DNA from: Halomonas sp.
Lineage (GTDB): Bacteria; Pseudomonadota; Gammaproteobacteria; Pseudomonadales; Halomonadaceae
Assembly: GCF_007692655.1 (NCBI RefSeq)
Contig: NZ_REBQ01000114.1
Coordinates: 1 to 64,000 of the forward strand
Length of the DNA: 64,000 nucleotides
Direction: 5' to 3'
Shown here one piece after another: positions 44,774-52,436 of the stretch. The position numbers and the translations under genes were made by a program. Positions within the stretch are counted from its first letter, which is position 1. The number at the start of each line of letters is the position of its first letter. The notes below the pieces were generated by a model, which saw nothing but the letters and a program-made list of their open reading frames with translations, did no database searches and was not told the DNA's origin.

Positions 44774-45911
44774 GTCGACGTCAGGGCTAGCCGCAGGCCT
44801 GCATGTGGCGGTCAATCAAACGGGGCCTATTCCCTTGGCCGCGGAGTTTGTCTGTCAGCCCGGTGAATTGCTGGCGCTGGTGGGGCCTTCCGGCAGTGGT
44901 AAAACGACGCTGCTACGCACCATTGCTGGGCTTTACCGTCCTCAATACGGCCAGATAGCGTGTGCTGGCAACGTGTGGTTTGACTCAGATCGTAAGCATT
45001 CACTCTCGCCACAGCACCGCCGGGTGGGGATAGTGTTTCAGGATTATGCGCTGTTCCCTCATCTGACTGCGCTGGAAAATATTCAAGTGCCGCTTCGCCA
45101 CCTGCCTCCATCGCAGCGCCTTGACCAGGCCGAACAGTGGCTTGCTAAGGTGCGCCTGGAAGGGCTTGGTGAGCGCTATCCCTATGCGCTTTCCGGTGGC
45201 CAGCGCCAGCGAGTGGCGCTGGCGCGTGCATTGGCGCGTGATCCCCACGTGCTGTTGCTCGATGAGCCGTTTTCGGCGGTGGACCAAGTCACCCGGCGGC
45301 GATTACAGCGCGAGCTGGCGCTGCTACGCCAGCAGATCGAGATTCCGATTGTGCTAGTGACCCATGACCTGGAAGAAGCCACCGCGCTGGCTGATCAAAT
45401 CTGTGTGCTGCATAACGGCGTAAGCCTTCAACAGGGCGAGCCTGAGGCGCTGTTTAGTCGGCCCTCTTCGCCGCTGGTGGCGCGCTTGTTAGACCGGCAT
45501 AACCTGTTTGAAGGAGTGGTGGTAGAGGTGGAAGGGCAGCGACGGCTGCAGTGGGGGGAGCGTTATCTGGAAGTGACTAATGGGCTTGCTGAGCTTCCGC
45601 TGGGGGAGACAGTCACCTGGTACCTTCCACCATCAGATATTGTGCTGCACCGTCGTGATCGGCCCTCACTGGGCGAGCGTGAAAATCCGGTCGCTGCCAC
45701 CGTTAGTGAGCTGGTCGTATTGGGGGGCATCACATCAGTTTCGCTGCGCGTAAACCATGGTGCTATATTACGCTTCGATATCGCCACCCATGCCGCGCGG
45801 CGTAACCAGTTAACCAGCGGAGCTGTGGTGAACGTTTCTCTACTGGCGGAGGGGATTCACCTGATCCCAGGCCACCGGGTTCGCGCAGATGCGCATGACA
45901 AAAGGAAGTAA
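44736..45911 (+). CDS. modC: Molybdate ABC transporter ATP-binding protein
   Basis: 391-residue ATPase with Walker A GPSGSGKTT, Q-loop VFQDYALFPHLTALENI, signature LSGGQRQR, Walker B VLLLDEPFSAVD and a C-terminal TOBE-like domain (about 300-385) that binds oxyanion or regulates. Start is ATG 44736 (AGG eight bases upstream); GTG at 44766 is an alternative with less overlap with modB. The C-terminal part NPVAATVSELVVLGGITSVSLRV fits the TOBE fold. Confidence 0.92.
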   Translation: MGWPGAGGGYVAESTSGLAAGLHVAVNQTGPIPLAAEFVCQPGELLALVGPSGSGKTTLLRTIAGLYRPQYGQIACAGNVWFDSDRKHSLSPQHRRVGIVFQDYALFPHLTALENIQVPLRHLPPSQRLDQAEQWLAKVRLEGLGERYPYALSGGQRQRVALARALARDPHVLLLDEPFSAVDQVTRRRLQRELALLRQQIEIPIVLVTHDLEEATALADQICVLHNGVSLQQGEPEALFSRPSSPLVARLLDRHNLFEGVVVEVEGQRRLQWGERYLEVTNGLAELPLGETVTWYLPPSDIVLHRRDRPSLGERENPVAATVSELVVLGGITSVSLRVNHGAILRFDIATHAARRNQLTSGAVVNVSLLAEGIHLIPGHRVRADAHDKRK

Positions 45912-45913
45912 GC

Positions 45914-46447
45914 ATGGATCACTCTCGTCGCACGCTGCTTAAATCGTCGTTACTGTTACCGCTAGCGGCCTTAATGCCGATGTCGCTACTCAGCTCTGTG
46001 GCCTGGGGAGAGGCGGCGCAGGCCAACGTGCAGACGTTGGAGTTGGCCATTCACAGCGATAACGGCCCTCATCGCTTAGAGGTCGAAGTGGCGGAAACCG
46101 CTGCTCAGCGCCAGCGTGGTTTGATGGGGCGTGAACACTTGCCGGAAGAGAGCGGCATGCTGTTTCGGTTTGAAAGCGAGCAGCCCGCTGAAAATGCTTT
46201 TTGGATGTATCGCACGCTGATCCCCCTCGATATTGCCTTTATCGATGACGAAGGGCGGATCGTGGCCATTAATACCATGCAGCCCTGCGAGTCCAGCTCG
46301 CCGCGAAGCTGCCCTAGCTATCCCGCCGGTGTCGCTTATTACTCAGCGTTAGAGGTTAATGCAGGTTACTTCGCTGAGCGGGGCATCAGCGTGGGTGACT
46401 GTGTATCAATCCCCGACATCGCTGGTTTCTGCCAGCCACCGGCTTAA
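45914..46447 (+). CDS. DUF192 family protein, exported
   Basis: 177-residue protein of the DUF192 family, recognised by RQRGLMGREHLPEESGMLF near 62-80 and the ending NAGYFAERGISVGD. The N-terminus SRRTLLKSSLLLPLAAL looks like a twin-arginine or Sec signal peptide. Function of the family is unknown. It starts three bases after modC, so it is probably cotranscribed with the molybdate genes, though a link to molybdate is not established. Stop overlaps the convergent EamA stop by four bases. Confidence 0.85.
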   Translation: MDHSRRTLLKSSLLLPLAALMPMSLLSSVAWGEAAQANVQTLELAIHSDNGPHRLEVEVAETAAQRQRGLMGREHLPEESGMLFRFESEQPAENAFWMYRTLIPLDIAFIDDEGRIVAINTMQPCESSSPRSCPSYPAGVAYYSALEVNAGYFAERGISVGDCVSIPDIAGFCQPPA

Positions 46448-47316
46448 GCTGGGCGGGCTTTGCCGCTGAAATTAATCACGATCAGGGCGATACCCGCGAC
46501 CACTAAACCGCCGCCCGTGAGTTTATGAAAGCCTAGGCTGTCGCCCATTAATAGCGCGCCTAGGCCCACGGCAAACACCGGGGTGAGTAGGGTCATTGGC
46601 ACCACGCGGTTCACCGGGTGGCGGCGCAACAGCGCGTACCAAATCCCGTAGGCCACAATCGACGACATCACGGCGGTGTAAATCATCGCCCCCCAGCCTA
46701 GCCAACTTGCCTGCTGCATCGCCTGCCACTGTCCGTTTTCAAATAGCCATGACCCCAGCGCTACCTGCGGCACCGCGAACAGTGCCACCCAGCCTGCCAA
46801 TGCCAAGGGGGCAATGGGCGGGCCGCGCTTAATCAACAGCTGCGAGACCGCCCAGCCAAAGGCACTCAGTAAAAGAATGGCCAGGGGGAGAGGCGTCGGT
46901 AAGGTGGGCCCGCCCGCCAATACAATGATACCCGCAAACGATAGCAGCAGCCCTGCGATACGTTTTGGACCCAACTTCTCTTTAAGAAAAATCACGGCCA
47001 GCAGGGTGGCAAAGGGCGTTCCCATCTGCACCAACAGCGCCCCGGTGCCAGCCTCTGCCTGACCTAAACCAATAAACAACAGCGCGAAATGAAGGCTGCC
47101 GAAGGTCACTGATAACAGCAGCAAAAACGGCAGTTGCACCCGCGCCACCGGGTAAAAAGGCACCAGCAGCGCCGCCACCAGCATAAAGCGCAGCGTGGTC
47201 ATCAACAGCGGCGGCAGCTCTGCCACGCCCACCTTAATCACAATAATATTCAACGCCCAAATGGCGATCACAAACAGGCCAAGCAGCAGGTCGCGTAGGG
47301 GCACGTTGAGGTCCAT
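46444..47316 (-). CDS. EamA-family (DMT) transporter
   Basis: 290-residue drug/metabolite-transporter protein with ten membrane segments in two EamA repeats, beginning LLLGLFVIAIWALNIIVIKVGVAELPPLL. Resembles the amino-acid/metabolite exporter YedA/EamA branch. Standing alone on the minus strand, so its substrate cannot be inferred. Confidence 0.88.
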   Translation of the reverse strand: MDLNVPLRDLLLGLFVIAIWALNIIVIKVGVAELPPLLMTTLRFMLVAALLVPFYPVARVQLPFLLLLSVTFGSLHFALLFIGLGQAEAGTGALLVQMGTPFATLLAVIFLKEKLGPKRIAGLLLSFAGIIVLAGGPTLPTPLPLAILLLSAFGWAVSQLLIKRGPPIAPLALAGWVALFAVPQVALGSWLFENGQWQAMQQASWLGWGAMIYTAVMSSIVAYGIWYALLRRHPVNRVVPMTLLTPVFAVGLGALLMGDSLGFHKLTGGGLVVAGIALIVINFSGKARPA

Positions 47317-47675
47317 GGTTAGAGAAAAAAGAAAGCCATTGTATCAGCTTGGATGCATGCAAAAATAAAAGCGCTCTGAGTCGCCGCAGGAGGGGTTGCT
47401 CGATGATGGGCCGCCTTCAGAGGTGGGCAGCTACCCGAACCAACGGCTTTTTATCACTGGGGAGCGGTGATTATTTCAGTCTGGTGCCTTATGTTGAGAG
47501 GGGTATGGTCGTAATCCAACAGGATTGGGATGAGAATTAGCCATGCCGACCATAGGCGTGTTTCTTTCAAGCGCCAAGTGCATACAATAAGTGTGGCGGT
47601 TGGGAAACCCTAGCAACTGCTATCTGCACACCTAATAAAACGCTCACCATAAAAATAGCTAAAAAAGGATCTACC
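47317..47675. other. Intergenic region before second TRAP operon
   Basis: 359 bases without a supported gene. It must contain the promoter of the TRAP receptor gene, but no repeat, operator or terminator convinced me. Short open frames here lack a ribosome site and family features. Confidence 0.5.
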
Positions 47676-48686
47676 ATGACGCTGACACGCTCAATGGCTC
47701 GTTTCACTGCCGGTTTGGCTGGCGCTGCACTGCTTTCCGCTTCACTCTCTGCACAGGCTCGTGAACTCTCGGTTTCTACGGTTTTATCTGATGCTTTTCC
47801 CTGGGGGCAGGCGGCAGAAAAGTGGGCCGAGCTGGTGGAGGAGCGCAGCGGCGGTGAGTTAACGCTGCGGGTGTATCCTAACTCGCAACTGGTTTCTGGT
47901 GATCAAACCCGAGAATTTTCCGCTATGCGATCGGGTTTAATCGATGCGGCAGTGGGCTCGACCATTAACTGGTCGCCTCAGGTGCCGGAGCTTAATCTGT
48001 TCTCTTTGCCATTTTTCATTCCCGATGAAGCTGCCGTTGATGCGGTGACCGGCGGTGAGGCAGGGGAAATGGTGTTTGAAGCGATTGAATCTCGTGGCGT
48101 GATTCCGCTGGCCTGGGGCGAAAATGGCTTCCGCCAAGTCTCAAATTCCCGTGGGCCAATTAGTGAGCCAGACGATTTGGACGGCCTGAAAATTCGTGTG
48201 GTAGGTTCCCCGCTGTTTCAGGATACCTTCTCTGCCCTCGGCGCTGATCCTACCCAAATGAGTTGGACCGACGCCCAACCGGCGCTGACCACGGGTGCTG
48301 TGGATGGTCAGGAAAACCCGCTATCGGTGTTTGATGTGGCGCGTATTGATCAAGTAGGCCAGGAGTATTTAACGCTCTGGAACTATATGAATGACCCGCT
48401 GATTTTTGCGGTCAATCAGACCGTGTGGCAGTCGTTGAGTGAAGAGCAGCAAGATATGCTGCGTGAAACCGCACAGGAAGCGGGTGAGTGGGAAATCGCC
48501 ATGACCCGTGAAGAGGAGAGCGAACGCTTAGCCGCTATTCAAGAGCGCGGCGTGACTGTCACTGAATTGACTGACGAGCAGTACCAAGCCTTTGTCGACG
48601 CTACCCAGACCGTTTATGAAAAATGGGCGCCGCGAATCGGTGATGAACTGGTAGAAGCGGCTCAAGCAGCGATTGATGCGCGTTAA
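47676..48686 (+). CDS. TRAP transporter solute-binding protein, DctP family (second set)
   Basis: 336-residue periplasmic receptor with signal peptide 1-28 (LSAQA|RELS). The DctP signature is GLKIRVVGSPLFQ near 170-182 with the carboxylate-binding Arg, and GAVDGQENPLSVF near 207-219. Opens a second dctPQM operon without adjacent enzymes, so the ligand is open. Closely related in architecture to the first receptor but clearly different in sequence. Confidence 0.9.
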   Translation: MTLTRSMARFTAGLAGAALLSASLSAQARELSVSTVLSDAFPWGQAAEKWAELVEERSGGELTLRVYPNSQLVSGDQTREFSAMRSGLIDAAVGSTINWSPQVPELNLFSLPFFIPDEAAVDAVTGGEAGEMVFEAIESRGVIPLAWGENGFRQVSNSRGPISEPDDLDGLKIRVVGSPLFQDTFSALGADPTQMSWTDAQPALTTGAVDGQENPLSVFDVARIDQVGQEYLTLWNYMNDPLIFAVNQTVWQSLSEEQQDMLRETAQEAGEWEIAMTREEESERLAAIQERGVTVTELTDEQYQAFVDATQTVYEKWAPRIGDELVEAAQAAIDAR

Positions 48687-48708
48687 TCACTTTCTATGAT
48701 GTATTACG

Positions 48709-48738
48709 CTACCGGCGCTTTTGGGGCCGGTAGCTTTT
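48709..48738 (+). terminator. Rho-independent hairpin between TRAP receptor and DctQ genes
   Basis: GCTACCGGC (48709-48717) pairs perfectly with GCCGGTAGC (48726-48734) and is followed by TTTTT. A typical partial terminator that sets higher receptor than permease expression. Confidence 0.85.
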
Positions 48739-48753
48739 TGCTGTGAGGCTGCC

Positions 48754-49233
48754 ATGAAAGGCTTTCCTGATGCGCGCCCTGAACGCTGGCTGGGCGCGCT
48801 GGCATTAATCATTATCTCGTTGATCAGCCTGGGAAATGTTATCACTCGCTACATCACGGGGGGCTCATTCTCCTTTACCGAAGAGTTCTCCGTTTTTCTG
48901 TTAGTGGTGCTGACCTTCGCGGGTGCCTCTGTGGCGCTGCGTCGCAACCGGCATATTCGCATTGGTTTCCTGGAGCGTGCCTTGCCGCCAACGCTGCGCC
49001 GGGTATTAATCCTGTTTCAGGCGCTGTGCGGGGTCATCGTGCTGGGTCTTATTACCTGGTACGGGGGCAAGCTGGCTTGGCAGGAGCAGCAGTGGCAGTC
49101 GCTGTCGCCGGGACTTGGCTTGCCCCAGTGGTGGTACTTGGTATGGCTGCCCGTGCTGACCCTCGCCATGCTGTGGCGACTAATCCAGCAAACCCGTGAC
49201 CGACTGTCGGGGAGACTCGCTGATGAGCCCTGA
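48754..49233 (+). CDS. TRAP transporter small permease, DctQ family (second set)
   Basis: 159-residue protein with four membrane segments; FTEEFSVFLLVVLTFAGASVALRRNRHIRIGFL is the family core (read from about residue 41). The ATG at 48754 has GAGG six bases before; an upstream ATG lies inside the terminator stem and is unlikely. Ends inside the dctM start, an 11-base overlap. Confidence 0.88.
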   Translation: MKGFPDARPERWLGALALIIISLISLGNVITRYITGGSFSFTEEFSVFLLVVLTFAGASVALRRNRHIRIGFLERALPPTLRRVLILFQALCGVIVLGLITWYGGKLAWQEQQWQSLSPGLGLPQWWYLVWLPVLTLAMLWRLIQQTRDRLSGRLADEP

Positions 49234-50527
49234 TGTGTGGATGATTCTGGCGTTTGCCGGGCTGCTGATTGCGGGCGTACCGGTGGCGTTTTCGCTGGCG
49301 CTCTCTGGGGCGGTGGGGATTGTGATTGGGTTATCGCCGGATATGCTCGCAACCTTGGGCACTAATACCTATAACAGCGTTGCCAAATACCCGCTGATTG
49401 CGATTCCGCTGTTTATATTAACCGGGCTGATTTTCGAACGTTCAGGCGTCGCGCTGCGTTTGGTACGTTTTGCGCAGGCATTGATTGGGCCTCGCCATGG
49501 CGGCTTGGCGCTGGTGGCGGTGCTGGTGTGTATGATTATGGGCGGTATGAGTGGCTCGGGCCCTGCGGATGCGGCGGCCGTCGCCATGGTGATGCTGCCT
49601 AGCATGACCAAAGCGGGCTATCCCAAGCCATTTTCAGCCACGCTGATTGCCGCTTCTGCGTCTACCGCTATTCTTATTCCCCCTTCGGTGGCGCTGATTC
49701 TTTATTCCATCGTGGTGCCGGGTGTTGATTTGCGGGCGCTGTTCGCCGCAGGCCTATTCCCCGGTATTTTAGCGGGCCTGGCGCTGCTGGTGCCGGCGAT
49801 GATCGTTTCCAAACGTTACGGCTGGGAGGGCGGCACGCCGGTTGAGGGAGCCGAGTTGCTCAGTGTTCGTAGTACGTTTAAACAAGCGATACCTGCGCTG
49901 TTTGCACCCGTGTTGATTCTAGGTGGGCTACGCTCAGGGCTATTTACCCCCACTGAAGCGGCAGTGGTGGCGGTGGCCTATGGCGCCTTTGTGGGGCTGT
50001 TTCTGACCCGCGAGCTTTCGCTCAGGGATTTATGGGAACTGCTTGGCGAGGCGGCGATTATTTCCGGGGTGGTGATGCTGATTATCGCTCTGGCGGGTAT
50101 TTTTGCCTGGGCGGGTACCATGCTGGGCACCTTCCGCCATTTGGCCGAGTGGATTATTAGTTTGACCGATAACGGTGTGCTGCTGCTTATTTTGGTGATG
50201 TTAGCGGTGCTGGTGGCTGGCATGCTGCTAGATGCCATCTCGATCTATCTGATCATGATGCCGATTCTGATCCCCGTGATGCAGCACTTTGAATGGAATC
50301 CGGTGTGGTTTGGGATTCTACTGGCAATGAATATCGCCATTGGGCAATTCACTCCTCCCGTGGCGGTAAACTTGATGGTGACCACAGACGTCGCGAAGAT
50401 CCGTTTGGAGCAAACCATTGGCTGGGCGCTGTTATTTGTCGTGGCGATGGGCTGTGCCCTGGCGCTAGTCGCCATTTTTCCTGCTATTGCGCTGTGGCTG
50501 CCAACAGTGCTGGGGTACAACGTTTAG
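49223..50527 (+). CDS. TRAP transporter large permease, DctM family (second set)
   Basis: 434-residue channel subunit with about 12 membrane segments; MGGMSGSGPADAAAVAMVM near 105-123, ASASTAILIPPSVALILYS near 143-161 and IGQFTPPVAVNLMVTT near 371-386 are hallmarks. ATG 49223 has GGGGAGA eight bases upstream. Confidence 0.92.
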   Translation: MSPDVWMILAFAGLLIAGVPVAFSLALSGAVGIVIGLSPDMLATLGTNTYNSVAKYPLIAIPLFILTGLIFERSGVALRLVRFAQALIGPRHGGLALVAVLVCMIMGGMSGSGPADAAAVAMVMLPSMTKAGYPKPFSATLIAASASTAILIPPSVALILYSIVVPGVDLRALFAAGLFPGILAGLALLVPAMIVSKRYGWEGGTPVEGAELLSVRSTFKQAIPALFAPVLILGGLRSGLFTPTEAAVVAVAYGAFVGLFLTRELSLRDLWELLGEAAIISGVVMLIIALAGIFAWAGTMLGTFRHLAEWIISLTDNGVLLLILVMLAVLVAGMLLDAISIYLIMMPILIPVMQHFEWNPVWFGILLAMNIAIGQFTPPVAVNLMVTTDVAKIRLEQTIGWALLFVVAMGCALALVAIFPAIALWLPTVLGYNV

Positions 50528-50686
50528 CGCTTATAACGTTTTGAGTGTTGAGGGGGGACATGACATGCGCAAAACAGGGCGTGATATGGCTGATTAAATA
50601 AGCGATGGGATTTCGTTAATTAGCATATTCTTTTAAGTTGTATGCTGGTGGTGCCCGAGCAATCGCGCCTTTACCTTGGAGTTACT

Positions 50687-50926
50687 ATGCTGTTCCCCCC
50701 ACGCTTCGCCCGAATAGTGTTTGCGGCTTTAATGTCGATCTACATGGTCACTCTAATGACCTTTGTGATTACCTGGGCAAATACGGGGTTGATCGACGGC
50801 TTTGTTGGCCGCTGGTGGCGAGCATTCTATATTGCTTGGCCAATTGCGTTCTGCCTGATTTTAGTGGGTGCCCCTCGGCTTCAGCGGCTGACGTCGTTGT
50901 TAATAAAACCTCCCCATCAGTCATGA
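50687..50926 (+). CDS. DUF2798 family small membrane protein
   Basis: 79-residue protein with two membrane segments (about 8-30 and 44-66): PPRFARIVFAALMSIYMVTLMTF and FYIAWPIAFCLILVGAPRLQRL. This pattern fits DUF2798; function is unknown. ATG 50687 has GGAG six bases before; an upstream in-frame start at 50642 is less likely. Stands alone between two TRAP systems. Confidence 0.75.
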   Translation: MLFPPRFARIVFAALMSIYMVTLMTFVITWANTGLIDGFVGRWWRAFYIAWPIAFCLILVGAPRLQRLTSLLIKPPHQS

Positions 50927-51280
50927 ATGGTTCATTTAGCGGCTCTTTGGGCTGGGTGTAAGTAAATACGTGAGGCATATATTCTCGCTGTTAACACAAT
51001 TAACGCCTACTAAACGGTGAAGGCGACTAGACTCAAATTATAAAGTGTTAAACTGTGTAGCCGCCGCAAGCGCTCGTGCAGCAATCAAGTGCTTGAGAGA
51101 CAATGGTATTTCGCCAAATGCACCTTTTTTCGCTAAAGTAGTAACTGTCGGCACTTGCACGTGGTGTCTGCACAAGATTGTCTTGAAAACGTTTTGAAGT
51201 AGGTGCACCTGAGGGGAACCGTTCTGCAGGTGGTTTCAAAGCGCATAACGCTCACAACATCAAGATAAAGAGGTATTTCC
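50927..51280. other. Intergenic region before TAXI-TRAP operon
   Basis: 354 bases without a supported gene. It presumably holds the promoter of the TAXI receptor gene. I see no clear operator or terminator. Confidence 0.5.
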
Positions 51281-52261
51281 ATGAAACGCCATGTATTTTC
51301 TACCGCTGCCTTTTCAGGCGCGCTGCTAGCAGCTGCCAGCTTTGCTTCTCCGGCAGTGGCCCAGGATCGCTACATTACCATCGGTACGGGCGGCCAAACC
51401 GGTGTTTATTACGTCGTTGGTCAGTCGGTTTGCCGTATGGTTAACCGTGGCAGTGATGACCACAACATTCGCTGTAACGCACCTTCTACCGGTGGTTCGG
51501 TAGCTAACGTTAACGGCATGAAAAGCGGCGAGCTGGACATGGGTGTTGTTCAGTCCGATGTCCAATACCGTGCCTATCATGGCGAAGCGAACTTTGAAGA
51601 GGACGGTGCCTGGGAAGAAATGCGTTCTGTCTTCACCATGCACGGTGAGCCTTTAACGGTTGTTGCTCGCGCCAACTCTGGCATCGAGAATATCAGTGAT
51701 TTCCCTGGCAAGCGTGTCAATATCGGTAACCCTGGCTCTGGGCAGCGTAACACCATGGATGTCGTCATGGACGCGTTTGGTTGGGACGAAGACACCTTTG
51801 CCTTAGCTTCTCAGCTAGACGCTGCTGAACAGGCCGCTGCGCTATCTGATAACAACATTGATGCCATGGTCTACGTTGTTGGTCACCCGAACGGCTCTAT
51901 CCAAGAAGCGACGACCACTGTCGATGCACGTCTCGTGCCGGTAACGGGCGAAGAGATTGACGCGCTGATTGAAGAGTACCCGTACTACACGCGCTCGGTA
52001 ATTCCGGGTGGCTTGTACCGCGGTAATGACGAGGACGTTGAGACTTTCGGTGTGGCTGCCACCTTTGTTTCGTCTACCGACGTAGATGAAGACGTTATCT
52101 ACGAAACGGTAAAAGCCGTGTTTGAAAACTTCGACCGTTTCAAGCGTCTGCACCCAGCGTTTGAGAACCTTAACGAAGAAGATATGATTTCCGACGGTTT
52201 AACTGCTCCGCTTCACGACGGTGCCGAGCGTTACTACCGTGAGCGTGGCTGGATTGAGTAA
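51281..52261 (+). CDS. TAXI-family TRAP solute-binding protein
   Basis: 326-residue periplasmic receptor of the TAXI (TRAP-associated extracytoplasmic immunogenic) family. Signal peptide 1-27 (SPAVA|QDRY), then YITIGTGGQTGVYYVVGQSVCR and the family motif RCNAPSTGGSVANVNGMKSGELDMGVVQSDV (in segments, about 64-94). GKRVNIGNPGSGQRNT near 143-158 completes the ligand cleft. TAXI members take glutamate or other carboxylates; substrate unknown here. Confidence 0.93.
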   Translation: MKRHVFSTAAFSGALLAAASFASPAVAQDRYITIGTGGQTGVYYVVGQSVCRMVNRGSDDHNIRCNAPSTGGSVANVNGMKSGELDMGVVQSDVQYRAYHGEANFEEDGAWEEMRSVFTMHGEPLTVVARANSGIENISDFPGKRVNIGNPGSGQRNTMDVVMDAFGWDEDTFALASQLDAAEQAAALSDNNIDAMVYVVGHPNGSIQEATTTVDARLVPVTGEEIDALIEEYPYYTRSVIPGGLYRGNDEDVETFGVAATFVSSTDVDEDVIYETVKAVFENFDRFKRLHPAFENLNEEDMISDGLTAPLHDGAERYYRERGWIE

Positions 52262-52346
52262 GGTTCGATTGAAGAAGGTCGGACCGAGTAGGTTTGAAGC
52301 GACGTAAAGATCAGCAGGTGAACAGCGTTCACCGCCAGTAATAAAG

Positions 52347-52390
52347 CGCGGGCGCCTGGTAATTGTTAACCCAGGTGTCCGCGTTTCTTG
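52347..52390 (+). terminator. Hairpin between TAXI receptor and fused permease genes
   Basis: CGCGGGCGCCTGG (52347-52359) pairs with CCAGGTGTCCGCG (52371-52383): 13 pairs, two G-T, with an 11-base loop, then TTTCTTGTT. Probably partial termination favouring the receptor. Confidence 0.75.
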
Positions 52391-52436
52391 TTGAAAGCGC
52401 TGATTGTCAGCGCTGACCATTAGGCAGGGCAAGCGT

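Noticed and set aside
47349-47540. Short open frame before the second TRAP operon
   Set aside because: 63 residues, no ribosome site, no recognisable pattern.
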